Positions 52,316 through 61,855 of a stretch of DNA of 64,000 nucleotides are shown here, one piece after another. Both the position numbers and the translations under genes were made by a program. The notes beneath the pieces were generated by a model. That model had not been told where the DNA came from. It saw only the letters and a list, made by a program, of their open reading frames with translations, and searched no databases. The stretch is from Flavobacterium denitrificans DSM 15936 (GTDB lineage Bacteria > Bacteroidota > Bacteroidia > Flavobacteriales > Flavobacteriaceae), in assembly GCF_000425445.1 (NCBI RefSeq), contig NZ_AUDL01000013.1:1-64000 (forward strand). Reading direction: 5' to 3'. Numbering within the stretch: the first letter of the stretch is position 1; the number at the start of each line of letters is the position of its first letter.

Positions 52316-53842
52316 TTAATGTTTAAAATGACGAGTTCCTGTAAATACCATTGCAAGATTATTTTCGTTGCAATAATTTATGCTTAATTCGTCTTTTATC
52401 GAACCTCCTGGCTGAATTACAGCAGTTATTCCTGCTTTTTTAGCTAATTCTACACAATCCGGAAACGGGAAAAATGCATCACTTGCCATCGAAGCTCCGT
52501 TCAAATCAAATCCAAAAGCTTTTGCTTTGTCAACAGCTTGAATTAAAGCGTCAACTCTTGAAGTCTGACCTGTACCTGATGAAATCAATGTTCCGTTTTT
52601 AGCAAATACAATTGTGTTTGATTTTGTATTCTTGCAGATTTTAGAAGCAAAGATCAAATCTTCGATCTCTTGAGCAGTAGGTTCTGTAATTGTAACGGTT
52701 TTTAAATGCTCTTTATTATCCGTAATATTATTTCTGTCCTGAATTAACAAACCATTAAGACAAGTTCTTACTTGACGAGAAGGTAATTCAACATCATTTT
52801 GAACTAAAATGATTCTGTTTTTCTTTTCTTGTAAAACGGTAACTGCCTCATCATCATAGGCTGGAGCTATTACTACTTCACAGAATAATTTGTTGATTTC
52901 CTGTGCAGTTTCTAAATCAATTTTTGTGTTAGAAATTAACACTCCTCCAAAAGCTGAAGTTGGATCACAAGCCAAAGCCGCTAAATAAGCTTCGCTGATT
53001 GTTTTTCTCGAAGCTAATCCGCAAGCATTATTGTGTTTCAAGATCGCGAATGTTGGTCCGTCAGTTTTAAATTCAGCAATTAAATTAACTGCAGCATCAA
53101 CATCAAGCAAGTTGTTATATGATAATTCTTTTCCGTGAAGTTTGTTGAACATTGCGTCAAAATCTCCAAAGAAGAATCCTTTTTGGTGAGGGTTTTCACC
53201 GTATCTTAAAACTTGACCGTTTGCAATGCTTTCTTTGTAAATAGTCTCGTCTGTATTGAAATAATTAAAAATAGCTCCATCGTAGTGAGATGAAACGTGG
53301 AAAGCTTTTGTAGCCAACAATCTTCTGTTTTCAAGAGTTGTTGCTCCATTTTGCTCTGTAATCAAATCCAAAAGCAAGCCGTATTCGTTAACTGAAGCAA
53401 CAATTACAGTGTCTTTGAAATTTTTTGCGCCTGCGCGGATTAATGAAATCCCGCCAATATCAATTTTTTCGATTATATCTTGTTCGCTTGCACCAGAAGC
53501 AACAGTTTTTTCAAAAGGATACAAATCAACAATTACTAAATCAATTTGAGGAATATCAAATTCTTTCATTTGCTGGACATCGCTTTCGTTGTCTTGGCGG
53601 TTTAAGATTCCTCCAAAAATTTTCGGGTGCAATGTTTTTACTCTTCCTCCAAGGATTTCTGGGAATGAGGTAATGTCTTCAACCGGAACTACAGGAATTC
53701 CTAAATTTTTAATGAAATCTTCAGTTCCTCCAGTAGAGTAAAGTGTTACATTTTGCTCGTGTAATTTTCTAACGATTGGCTCTAATCCATCTTTAGAAAA
53801 AACAGAAATTAATGCTGATTGTATTTTTTTAGTTGTGCTCAT
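52316..53842 (-). CDS. purH: Bifunctional AICAR transformylase / IMP cyclohydrolase
   Basis: 508 aa, last two steps of IMP synthesis. The N-terminal IMP cyclohydrolase (about residues 1-190, MGS-like fold with ALISVFSKDGLEP and STGGTEDF) is followed by the AICAR formyltransferase (about 200-508, LRYGENPHQKG, ILKHNNACG, SDAFFPFPD). The ATG at 53842 is used: the upstream in-frame codon at 53869 lies inside the -7 box (53867-53874), before any transcript could begin. Confidence 0.97.
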   Translation of the reverse strand: MSTTKKIQSALISVFSKDGLEPIVRKLHEQNVTLYSTGGTEDFIKNLGIPVVPVEDITSFPEILGGRVKTLHPKIFGGILNRQDNESDVQQMKEFDIPQIDLVIVDLYPFEKTVASGASEQDIIEKIDIGGISLIRAGAKNFKDTVIVASVNEYGLLLDLITEQNGATTLENRRLLATKAFHVSSHYDGAIFNYFNTDETIYKESIANGQVLRYGENPHQKGFFFGDFDAMFNKLHGKELSYNNLLDVDAAVNLIAEFKTDGPTFAILKHNNACGLASRKTISEAYLAALACDPTSAFGGVLISNTKIDLETAQEINKLFCEVVIAPAYDDEAVTVLQEKKNRIILVQNDVELPSRQVRTCLNGLLIQDRNNITDNKEHLKTVTITEPTAQEIEDLIFASKICKNTKSNTIVFAKNGTLISSGTGQTSRVDALIQAVDKAKAFGFDLNGASMASDAFFPFPDCVELAKKAGITAVIQPGGSIKDELSINYCNENNLAMVFTGTRHFKH

Positions 53843-53866
53843 TGTGTAGTTATGATTTTCAGACTG

Positions 53867-53874
53867 CAAAAGTA
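53867..53874 (-). promoter_or_regulatory. -7 box (TACTTTTG) of purH
   Basis: Perfect TAnnTTTG on the minus strand, 25 bases before the chosen ATG; it excludes the longer reading of purH. No -33 TTG is evident. Confidence 0.55.
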
Positions 53875-53961
53875 GTTTTTTTATATATTATTTTAAAGAA
53901 AATTAATGTAACATTATGCTAAAAAAATCTACTGATGAGTAAGTTAACTTTTATTAGGTTT

Positions 53962-53991
53962 TTGATTTTAAATTATTGAATTTTACTTTAT
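53962..53991 (+). promoter_or_regulatory. Promoter of the ABC permease gene (TTTG-N19-TACTTTAT)
   Basis: TTG at 53962-53964 and TACTTTAT at 53984-53991 are 19 bp apart; one mismatch from consensus. Confidence 0.55.
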
Positions 53992-54007
53992 TGAAAAATA
54001 CTATTAT

Positions 54008-55255
54008 ATGCTTCTTTACCTTCGATTATTAAAAGAAAGTCTCAGCTTTGCTATAAATGCACTGCGAAATAATAAATTAAGAACTTTATTGTCGCTTTTG
54101 GGTGTGACAATTGGTATTTTTTCGATCATCGCTGTTTTGGCTGCTGTAGATTCTTTGGACAGAAAAATTTCTAAAGATTTGAGCAGTTTAGATAAAAATA
54201 CGATTTATTTAATGAAATATTGCTTTGGCCCTTCAGAAATTCCACAATGGAAGAGAGAGCAGTTTCCAAATGTGAAATATGATGAGTATGTAGCGTTAAA
54301 AAACTCTTTGAATAATACAGACCAAGTTGGTTATCAGCTTTTTGTTGCTAGAGAAAGTTTGAAGTATGATTCAAAAACGGTTGCTGATGTAAATATTATT
54401 CCATCTTCATTTGAAATGGTTGATGTTGACGGATTAAGTTTTGACAAAGGGCGGTTTTATAATGAATCGGAATCAAATTCAGGAACGGCAGTTATAGTGC
54501 TGGGATATGATATTGCCGAAGGACTTTTTGGGACAAGCGATCCGCTTGGAAAAAATATTCGTTTGTACGGACAACGTTTTACTGTTATTGGCGTGATTGC
54601 AAAACAAGGAGCTGGATTTTTTGGAGACAGTAATGACACATCTGTTTATTTGCCTGCTAATTTCTTGCGCCGAATGTATGGTGATAGTGATTCAATGACG
54701 CCTGTGATTGTTTTGAAACCAGTAAAAGGTGTTGATATGGATGCCTACAAAGCTGAAGTTGCTCAAAAACTTCGTGCTATTCGCGGTATGAAAGCTGGTG
54801 AAATCGATAATTTCTTTGTAAACGTACTTTCTGGTTTCACTGATTTTATTGATGGCATATTAGGGACTTTAAGAACAGCTGGAATTTTCATCAGTATTTT
54901 TTCTTTCTTAGTTGGAGGCTTTGGGGTGGCCAATATTATGTTTGTTTCTGTGAAAGAACGAACTAATTTGATCGGAATCCAAAAATCTTTAGGAGCAAAA
55001 AACCGATTTATTTTATTCCAGTTTTTGTTTGAAGCCGTTGTGCTTTGTTTGATTGGTGGCGCAATTGGATTGTTTATTGTCTGGCTGCTGTCGCTTCTTC
55101 TGACTAATTTGTTGGAGTTTGAATTTGTTTTAAGTTTCTGGAATATCTTTATTGGCGCAGGACTTTCTATTTTTGTTGGGATAATTTCGGGGATTTTACC
55201 GGCAGTTTCAGCAGCAAATCTAGATCCTGTTGAAGCAATTCGAACAGGAATGTAA
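54008..55255 (+). CDS. MacB/FtsX-type ABC transporter permease
   Basis: 415 aa. One N-terminal transmembrane helix (about residues 22-45, LLSLLGVTIGIFSIIAVLAA), a MacB periplasmic core domain (about 55-255), and three C-terminal helices of the FtsX domain with VKERTNLIGIQKSLGAK and LDPVEAIRTG. No ATPase gene is adjacent, so the partner must be elsewhere. Such permeases work in efflux, lipoprotein release or mechanotransmission. Two more genes downstream are unrelated. Confidence 0.88.
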   Translation: MLLYLRLLKESLSFAINALRNNKLRTLLSLLGVTIGIFSIIAVLAAVDSLDRKISKDLSSLDKNTIYLMKYCFGPSEIPQWKREQFPNVKYDEYVALKNSLNNTDQVGYQLFVARESLKYDSKTVADVNIIPSSFEMVDVDGLSFDKGRFYNESESNSGTAVIVLGYDIAEGLFGTSDPLGKNIRLYGQRFTVIGVIAKQGAGFFGDSNDTSVYLPANFLRRMYGDSDSMTPVIVLKPVKGVDMDAYKAEVAQKLRAIRGMKAGEIDNFFVNVLSGFTDFIDGILGTLRTAGIFISIFSFLVGGFGVANIMFVSVKERTNLIGIQKSLGAKNRFILFQFLFEAVVLCLIGGAIGLFIVWLLSLLLTNLLEFEFVLSFWNIFIGAGLSIFVGIISGILPAVSAANLDPVEAIRTGM

Positions 55256-55285
55256 TATTGTTTTTGTGTTATTTTACTGTAAATT

Positions 55286-55315
55286 TTGATGGCTCGAAAT
55301 AATTAGATATTTTTG
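55286..55315 (+). promoter_or_regulatory. Promoter of the JmjC/cupin-like gene (TTTTG-N19-TATTTTTG)
   Basis: TTG at 55286-55288 and a perfect TAnnTTTG (55308-55315) are 19 bp apart, the best consensus match in this part of the window. The ATG is 32 bases downstream. Confidence 0.75.
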
Positions 55316-55347
55316 ATAGACCACTGACAACTTAATCCGCAAAACAA

Positions 55348-56235
55348 ATGAGCTTTAACCTTAGATCTGTTGATACTGTTGAGTCTATTTCCAGAGAAGA
55401 TTTTAAAAAGAATTATTTGGATAAAAGAAGACCTTTAATTATAAAGGGGCTTACTAAAGATTGGCCTGCAAGAGAAAAGTGGTCAACTGAATATTTTAAG
55501 CAAATCGCTGGAGATATAGAGGTTAAACTTGTCGATAATTCAAAAGCAGATCCGAAAAAAGTAATCAATGCTTCAATAGCAAGTATGAAATTTGGCGAAT
55601 ATCTGGATTTGATAAAACGCGAACCAACACAATTGCGGATTTTCTTTTTCAATCTTTTCAAGCACAGACCCGAATTAATTGATGATGTCAAAATCCCAAA
55701 AGAATTAATGGGCGGTTTTATCGAAAGTATGCCGGCAATGTTTTTTGGAGGTTCAAAGGCAATTACTTTTTTGCATTATGATATTGATTTACCGCATCTT
55801 TTTCATACTCATTTTGGCGGAAGAAAACATATTATACTATTTGACAACAAATGGAAAAAAAGATTGTATTGTCTTCCAAATACAACTTATGCCTTAGAAG
55901 ATTATGATGTCGCAAATCCTGATTTTGAAAAATTCCCTGCTCTAAAAGGGGTAGAGGGATATGAAGTTTTTCTGGAGCACGGAGATACTTTATTCATGCC
56001 AACTGGAATGTGGCATTGGATGCGTTACATAGATGGTTCTTTTTCTCTTACGCTTCGCGCATGGGATTCATCGGTTTCCCGTAAAATTGCCAGTGTTTGG
56101 AGCTTGTTTATGCATGGTGCTGTAGATAGTGCCATCAAAGTAGTTTTTAGAGAACGTTACGCAATCTGGCGTGAAAAATTAGTTTTTAAAATTGCTGAAA
56201 AAGAATTGAAAAAGGATTTGAAAAAAGCCAGTTAA
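55348..56235 (+). CDS. Cupin/JmjC-like oxygenase
   Basis: 295 aa. The JmjC-type metal site is visible as His143-x-Asp145 (FLHYDID) and His223 (GMWHW), with RRPLIIKG near the start and the 2-oxoglutarate-side segment HIILFDNKW. Such proteins resemble FIH-like asparaginyl or ribosomal hydroxylases (cupin_8 family). The protein substrate is unknown. Transcribed alone from a consensus promoter. Confidence 0.85.
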   Translation: MSFNLRSVDTVESISREDFKKNYLDKRRPLIIKGLTKDWPAREKWSTEYFKQIAGDIEVKLVDNSKADPKKVINASIASMKFGEYLDLIKREPTQLRIFFFNLFKHRPELIDDVKIPKELMGGFIESMPAMFFGGSKAITFLHYDIDLPHLFHTHFGGRKHIILFDNKWKKRLYCLPNTTYALEDYDVANPDFEKFPALKGVEGYEVFLEHGDTLFMPTGMWHWMRYIDGSFSLTLRAWDSSVSRKIASVWSLFMHGAVDSAIKVVFRERYAIWREKLVFKIAEKELKKDLKKAS

Positions 56236-56262
56236 AAATAGGATTTCCAGATGCCTTCGTGC

Positions 56263-56350
56263 AAGGTTTTCAAAACCTTGTAGGTTTAGTTTGAGTTTTA
56301 AAATTAAAAAAAGCACAATATAAAAATACCTACAAGGTTTTGAAAACCTT
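56263..56350. repeat. 23-bp inverted repeat with self-palindromic arms
   Basis: Arms 56263-56285 and 56328-56350 are perfect complements, 42 bases apart. Each arm contains AAGGTTTTCAAAACCTT, itself a near-perfect palindrome. I recall similar CAAGGTTTTCAAAACCTTG elements between genes of other Bacteroidota; it is likely a dispersed repeat. Confidence 0.75.
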
Positions 56351-56399
56351 TCAGGAAAAGCTTAACTGTACTTATATTTCTTATATGGTTTAAAACAAA

Positions 56400-56432
56400 A
56401 AAATCCCGAGAAGCAATTTTTCTTGGGATTTT
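56400..56432 (-). terminator. Terminator of the fba-accD transcript
   Basis: A 13-bp stem AAAATCCCGAGAA/TTCTTGGGATTTT (one G-T) with a 7-nt loop; the minus strand then runs into T8. It lies 22 bases after the accD stop codon. Confidence 0.85.
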
Positions 56433-56453
56433 CTATTTTGAGTAGTTTTAAAA

Positions 56454-57308
56454 CTATCTAATATCATTATTTTGAATCAAATCGATATATAAGTTGATCT
56501 TATCTTTCAATTCTTTTCTAGGCGTGATAAAGTCCAAGAAACCGTGTTCTAATAAGAATTCAGCAGTTTGGAAACCTTCTGGTAAATCTTTTCCTGTAGT
56601 GTCACGAACAACACGAGGACCAGCAAAACCAATCAAAGCGCCCGGCTCAGAGATATTGATATCTCCTAACATTGCGTAAGATGCAGTTGTTCCACCCGTT
56701 GTTGGATCTGTACAAAGAGAGATATAAGGTAATTTAGCTTCCGCTAATTGAGCTAATTTTACAGAAGTTTTTGCTAATTGCATTAATGAATAAGCAGCTT
56801 CCATCATACGAGCTCCACCAGATTTAGAAATCATAACAAAAGGAAGTTTGTTTTTGATCGCATGATCAATTCCTCTTGCGATTTTTTCACCTACAACAGC
56901 TCCCATAGATCCGCCAATAAAAGCGAAATCCATACAGCAAATTACAAGTTCTCTTCCTTTAGATTTTCCTACTCCCGTACGTACAGCGTCTTTTAGGTGA
57001 GTTTTTTCCATTACATCTTTCAATCGCTCTGCATATTTTTTTGTATCAACAAAATGCAAAGGATCTTTAGAAGTCATGTTTTTATCTAACTCAACAAATT
57101 CGTTGTTGTCGAATAAAATTTCAAAATAGGTTGCGCTTCCAATTCGAACGTGAAAATCATCTTCAGGACTAACGAATAAATTTCTCGCTAATTCGTCAGC
57201 ATCAATAATTTTTCCAGTAGGAGATTTGTACCACAATCCTTTCGGAACGTCCATCTTGTCTTCTGTCGCGGTCGTAATCCCTTTTTCTTGTCTTTTAAAC
57301 CAAGCCAT
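56454..57308 (-). CDS. accD: Acetyl-CoA carboxylase carboxyltransferase beta subunit, zinc ribbon lost
   Basis: 284 aa. The carboxyltransferase part is complete ([71 protein letters not shown]). The N-terminal region aligns with E. coli AccD ([30 protein letters not shown]), but the four zinc-ribbon cysteines are replaced by Ser, Gly, Ser and Asp-type residues. Catalyses malonyl-CoA formation with AccA. It follows the fba gene through an AT-rich palindrome. Confidence 0.95.
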   Translation of the reverse strand: MAWFKRQEKGITTATEDKMDVPKGLWYKSPTGKIIDADELARNLFVSPEDDFHVRIGSATYFEILFDNNEFVELDKNMTSKDPLHFVDTKKYAERLKDVMEKTHLKDAVRTGVGKSKGRELVICCMDFAFIGGSMGAVVGEKIARGIDHAIKNKLPFVMISKSGGARMMEAAYSLMQLAKTSVKLAQLAEAKLPYISLCTDPTTGGTTASYAMLGDINISEPGALIGFAGPRVVRDTTGKDLPEGFQTAEFLLEHGFLDFITPRKELKDKINLYIDLIQNNDIR

Positions 57309-57313
57309 ATTTT

Positions 57314-57381
57314 TAATTGATAATTGATAATTGACAATTGATAGGATTAGTTATCAATTGTCAATTGTTAATTGTTAATTA
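57314..57381. repeat. 30-bp imperfect AT-rich palindrome between fba and accD
   Basis: Arms 57314-57343 and 57352-57381 pair with a few G-T positions around an 8-nt loop; each arm is built from repeats of AATTGATA/AATTGACA. It starts in the fba stop codon and ends 5 bases before accD. An RNA hairpin here could affect accD translation. Confidence 0.7.
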
Positions 57382-58446
57382 CAACGTATTTACGTTATTC
57401 AAATCAGCAAAAGCTTGTTCAAGTCTTGCGTTGAATGTTACTTCGCTTTCACGAACCCATCTTCTTGGGTCATAATATTTTTTGTTTGGAGCATCTGGAC
57501 CTTCTGGGTTACCAATTTGAGATTTTAAATAATCTAAATTTTTAACCATGTAGTCACGGATTCCTTCAGTGTATGCAAATTGTAAATCTGTATCGATATT
57601 CATTTTGATAACTCCGTAGCTAATTCCTTCTCTGATTTCTTCAAGTGTAGAACCTGAACCTCCGTGGAAAACGAAATCAACTGGGTTATGTCCTGTGTTG
57701 AATTTGTTTTGAACGAAATCTTGAGAATTTTTTAAGATTTTTGGAGTTAATTTTACGTTTCCAGGTTTGTAAACACCATGAACGTTTCCAAAAGCAGCAG
57801 CAATTGTAAATTTAGGGCTCACTTTAGATAATTCTTCGTAAGCGTAAGCTACTTCTTCTGGCTGTGTGTATAATTTTGAGCTATCAACATCAGAGTTGTC
57901 AACACCATCTTCTTCACCACCTGTAATACCAAGCTCGATTTCTAATGTCATACCCATTTTGCTCATTCTAGCTAAATATTCTTTGCAGATCTCGATGTTT
58001 TCTTCGATTGGCTCCTCAGACAAATCGATCATGTGAGAACTGAATAATGGTTTTCCTGTTTCTGCGAAATGTTTTTCAGAAGCATCTAATAAACCATCAA
58101 TCCATGGCAATAATTTTTTTGCACAGTGGTCAGTGTGTAAAATTACAGTTGCACCATAAGCTTCTGCCAAAGTGTGAATGTGTTTTGCTCCAGCGATTCC
58201 TCCAGCGATTGCTGCTTTTTCACCTGCGTTAGATAATCCTTTTCCAGCGTTGAATTGTGCTCCTCCGTTAGAAAATTGAATAATAACTGGTGCGTTTAGT
58301 TTTGCTGCAGTTTCAAGTACACCATTGATTGTGCTTGATCCAGTAACGTTTACTGCAGGTAGTGCAAATCCTTTTTCTTTTGCATAGTTAAAAATTTCCT
58401 GAACTTGATCTCCTGTAGCAACTCCTGGTTTGATATTGTGTGCCAT
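57379..58446 (-). CDS. fbaA: Class II fructose-bisphosphate aldolase
   Basis: 355 aa zinc-dependent aldolase of glycolysis and gluconeogenesis. Motifs: LHTDHCAKK with zinc and catalytic His/Asp, ELGITGGEEDGVDNS, AFGNVHGVYKPGNV and FHGGSGSTLEEI, plus NIDTDLQFAYT. Length and the C-terminal region fit the E. coli-like class IIA type. Confidence 0.97.
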   Translation of the reverse strand: MAHNIKPGVATGDQVQEIFNYAKEKGFALPAVNVTGSSTINGVLETAAKLNAPVIIQFSNGGAQFNAGKGLSNAGEKAAIAGGIAGAKHIHTLAEAYGATVILHTDHCAKKLLPWIDGLLDASEKHFAETGKPLFSSHMIDLSEEPIEENIEICKEYLARMSKMGMTLEIELGITGGEEDGVDNSDVDSSKLYTQPEEVAYAYEELSKVSPKFTIAAAFGNVHGVYKPGNVKLTPKILKNSQDFVQNKFNTGHNPVDFVFHGGSGSTLEEIREGISYGVIKMNIDTDLQFAYTEGIRDYMVKNLDYLKSQIGNPEGPDAPNKKYYDPRRWVRESEVTFNARLEQAFADLNNVNTL

Positions 58447-58506
58447 TGTAATTTTTTTTATAGTTGTTTTTAGTTTTTAGGTTGCAAAAATAAGAATTAA
58501 TTAGCA

Positions 58507-61080
58507 TTAGAACGGATAATTTATTCCAAAATTTAAAACCGAGTGACCAAAATTGTATTCTTTAAACCATCTGTCTCCCTTCTCATGCGCCGGATTATAG
58601 GTCTTGAAGCCTAAATCTAATCGAACAACAAAAAAGCTTAAATCGTATCGTAATCCAAATCCTGAGCCCAAAGCTATTTCAGCTAAATCGTTTACGCCAT
58701 TAAATTTTGCCTTTTCGTCGATGACATTATCGAGCACATTCCAGATATTTCCGGCATCTGCAAATATTGCTCCTTTAACGTCTCCAAGAATTTTGAAACG
58801 ATATTCGGCGCTAAATGCTATTTTCATATTTGCCTCATTAAAATCATCCATTGCATCTGTACTTCCCGGACCTAATGAGTAAGGTTGCCACGCACGGTTG
58901 TCATTTGAGCCTCCAGAGTAATAGCTTCGTGAAAACGGAATGTAATTTGAATTTCCAAAAGGAATTGCGATTCCAAAAAAGCTTCTCACAGCCAAAACTT
59001 TTTCTTTTCCAAAATCCCAGTGTTTGATATAGTCAAATTCGGTTTTAATGTATTCAGAATATTCAAGATTGAATATCTCGTAGTTGCCGTTTATGTTTTT
59101 AGGCAAATTGGCAATCTCTGAAACAGCAGATAATAAAGTTCCTGCTGATTCTATTTTGGTTTTAAATTGATAAAAATTATTGTCGGCAAGGTCTTTTTTT
59201 GTTGTTTTTGTAAATGTATAACTTGTTGCTAAAATAAAGTCATTTTCAGTCAAACGAACTCTTCGTTCTTCGATACTTTCAACATCTCTATATTGAGGGT
59301 CTCCGGGTTGTAATGCAGTTCTGTTATTCAATACATCGTCGGTAAATCCTGTAGTTCCTTGAGGAATGGTTAGATTTTTTCTAGCTTGTTCTTCTGGTGT
59401 GGTTCCCCAGTTTGCATCATTTATATTATAATCTTTACCTATGCCGTTTAATTCATCATATGAAGAAGTATAAACATTAAAATAATTGTTTGGGTTTAAG
59501 TTTCGAACATATTGTGCGTTCAGCAATTCTAATTTTGCTGTATTATGACGTTTTGGGGACCAATTGTACGCAATTCCTCCGGTAAAATTCTCTTTATCCA
59601 AACCAATATTTCGCTGTTTAGAAAAACCGCTTGATATTGATGTGGAAGGAATCATTCTTTTCGGAATAATTTTTTCGGTTCCGAAAGGGAGTAAAATCCT
59701 TGGGAAATTCAATTTCATATCAAGTCCATATTCAGAAACATTGAAGAAATTATTGTTTGGATTTGCCATGTCTTTTGATGATCCAATATTCATTCTTGCC
59801 GAAATTTCAAGTGTTTCAGCACGGTTAAATACATTTCGGATAGTCTCAGAAATACTTGCCCCAATACCAAAATCCTGAATATTAGAGTGTGTCACGTCTA
59901 GCGTTGCTCCAAAACTGTATTTTTTTCTTGGTGTCAAATAAACATTGGCAATTAAAGACTGTGCAGTCGAATCTCTTTTATCGACTTCATATTGTATCGA
60001 AGGATAATTGAAGATTTTTAAATTGTTCAAATATCTAGAAGAAAGCGTCGTTCTCGTGTCAGAGAAAGTACTTCCTTTTGTAATAAAAACAGCATCGGTA
60101 ATTGCCCGTGGTTTGTATTTGATTTTTTTATAGCCATACAAATTAAAGTTGTTGTACGAAATACTATCGTTGATTCTTGATTTTGCATTAGCTGGTGAAT
60201 AATCAGTATAAATATTCACGTCGCTGATTTTATACAATTTAAAAGGTTCTGTTCGGCTTGAATCTTTTTCTTGTATACTATTATTGTTGATGATTAAGTT
60301 TACATCGGCTTTATTTTGTTTGCCAATGGTGTCGATGTCAAAAGTTACATACGTAGGCTGAAAATAATAAGCACCGTTATTTCTGAAGTAAGTTGTGATA
60401 CGATTTTTTTCTTCTTCAAAATCAGTTGTCTTATATTGATTTCCGGATTTCAAAACAGATGGTTCTCTGCTGCTGTGGTATAAAGAATCTAGTGCAGGAG
60501 TTAAAATTGTAGTTCTAATGGAATCTAATGTATAAGCGGGGCCAGTTGTAATATTGTAGTTTATTTTGGCTCTCTTGATTCCAACTGTGTCAATAGTATA
60601 GTCAGTTTGTACTTTGAAAAAACCGTTGTTTAAGTAGTAATATTTTAATCGGACTAAAGTTTTTCTTGTTTTTGCCGTGTCAATTATTACGGGAGCTTCT
60701 CCAGTATTTTTCAAAAAGTCATTTAATCCCTTGTTTATAAAAGATTGTCCCAAACGATCAACTTGTTTTGCAGATAATACTTTTGACCAACGCTCATATC
60801 TTCCAGGATGATTGTCGAATTTTGCTTGATAGGTAGAATCGGGATTCAAATTGGCAAGATTGTATAAATTCAAACGTAATTTAAAACCTAATAGTTTTCC
60901 GTTAGGTTTTTGGTACATTTGATTCGTGGCAATTTCATCATTTGATGATTTTCCGTTTACAAGAATATTATTTTTTACAAGAAGGTTTTTTCCATCGGGA
61001 ACTCTTTTTACGGCATTACAAGCACAAATAAGTGTTGCTATTAGGATAAATGCTGTTATTTTTGTGGAATTATTTTTCAA
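58507..61080 (-). CDS. tamL: BamA/TamA-family outer-membrane lipoprotein, probably TamL
   Basis: 857 aa. An N-terminal lipobox-like LICAC (Cys19 or Cys21) is followed by the conserved AVKRVPDGKNLLVKN segment, several POTRA-like domains (about residues 30-420) and a C-terminal 16-strand barrel with FSRSYYSGGSNDNRAW, the RGF-like region, and a terminal strand ending in NYPF. The lipoprotein form of TamA is typical of Bacteroidota and works with TamB in envelope assembly. No tamB is adjacent here. Divergent from the TrmH gene by 37 bases. Confidence 0.87.
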   Translation of the reverse strand: MKNNSTKITAFILIATLICACNAVKRVPDGKNLLVKNNILVNGKSSNDEIATNQMYQKPNGKLLGFKLRLNLYNLANLNPDSTYQAKFDNHPGRYERWSKVLSAKQVDRLGQSFINKGLNDFLKNTGEAPVIIDTAKTRKTLVRLKYYYLNNGFFKVQTDYTIDTVGIKRAKINYNITTGPAYTLDSIRTTILTPALDSLYHSSREPSVLKSGNQYKTTDFEEEKNRITTYFRNNGAYYFQPTYVTFDIDTIGKQNKADVNLIINNNSIQEKDSSRTEPFKLYKISDVNIYTDYSPANAKSRINDSISYNNFNLYGYKKIKYKPRAITDAVFITKGSTFSDTRTTLSSRYLNNLKIFNYPSIQYEVDKRDSTAQSLIANVYLTPRKKYSFGATLDVTHSNIQDFGIGASISETIRNVFNRAETLEISARMNIGSSKDMANPNNNFFNVSEYGLDMKLNFPRILLPFGTEKIIPKRMIPSTSISSGFSKQRNIGLDKENFTGGIAYNWSPKRHNTAKLELLNAQYVRNLNPNNYFNVYTSSYDELNGIGKDYNINDANWGTTPEEQARKNLTIPQGTTGFTDDVLNNRTALQPGDPQYRDVESIEERRVRLTENDFILATSYTFTKTTKKDLADNNFYQFKTKIESAGTLLSAVSEIANLPKNINGNYEIFNLEYSEYIKTEFDYIKHWDFGKEKVLAVRSFFGIAIPFGNSNYIPFSRSYYSGGSNDNRAWQPYSLGPGSTDAMDDFNEANMKIAFSAEYRFKILGDVKGAIFADAGNIWNVLDNVIDEKAKFNGVNDLAEIALGSGFGLRYDLSFFVVRLDLGFKTYNPAHEKGDRWFKEYNFGHSVLNFGINYPF

Positions 61081-61117
61081 GTGTTTATAAATATTTAATT
61101 CAAAAGTACATTATTTT

Positions 61118-61846
61118 ATGGTTAGTAAAAACCAAATAAAACTTATCTCAGGCTTGCATCAAAAAAAACAGCGTTTTGCAAATCAATTGTTTTTTGCCGA
61201 AGGAGTAAAAGTAATTCAAGAATTGTTGCAATCCAACTTTGAATTAGAGCATTTATACACCACGCAAAATGATTTTGAAGTGGTTCATTCTTCAAAACGT
61301 ACTCTTATTAATGAACAGGAGTTAAAGAAAATAAGTGCTTTGTCAACTCCAAATACTTGTTTGGCTGTATTCAAAATCCCTGCCGAAAATAAAATAATCG
61401 AATCAGGATTGATTTTGGCTTTAGACGACATTCGTGATCCCGGAAATTTGGGAACAATTATGCGTCTTTGCGACTGGTTTGGCATCAAACAAATCATTTG
61501 CTCCAAAGAAACGGTAGATATTTATAACCCAAAAGTGGTTCAGGCTACAATGGGATCTATTACCAGAGTAAATGTAAATTATGTTGATTTGAAAAACTTT
61601 ATCGCTCAAACAAAACTGCCAATTTTTGGGACTTTTATGGACGGCGATAACATTTATAAATCAAATTTGCCTCAAAACGGAATCATTATTATGGGTAATG
61701 AAGCCAATGGTATTTCGGCAGAAATTGAAAAAATGGTTACAAGCCGACTCACAATTCCTCGATTTGGAGAGCTGCAAAAAACCGAAAGTTTAAATGTAGC
61801 TACTGCAACAGCAATTATTCTCAGTGAATTTAAACGAAATAGTTAG
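61118..61846 (+). CDS. TrmH/SpoU-family RNA 2'-O-methyltransferase
   Basis: 242 aa. An N-terminal RNA-binding part (about residues 1-90) and a SPOUT domain with its three motifs: ALDDIRDPGNLGTIMR (Arg for catalysis), IIMGNEANGIS and LTIPRFGELQKTESLNVATATAI. It methylates a ribose in rRNA or tRNA; the exact target cannot be told. Convergent with the porT gene, 9 bases apart. Confidence 0.93.
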   Translation: MVSKNQIKLISGLHQKKQRFANQLFFAEGVKVIQELLQSNFELEHLYTTQNDFEVVHSSKRTLINEQELKKISALSTPNTCLAVFKIPAENKIIESGLILALDDIRDPGNLGTIMRLCDWFGIKQIICSKETVDIYNPKVVQATMGSITRVNVNYVDLKNFIAQTKLPIFGTFMDGDNIYKSNLPQNGIIIMGNEANGISAEIEKMVTSRLTIPRFGELQKTESLNVATATAIILSEFKRNS

Positions 61847-61855
61847 CTATTTGTT

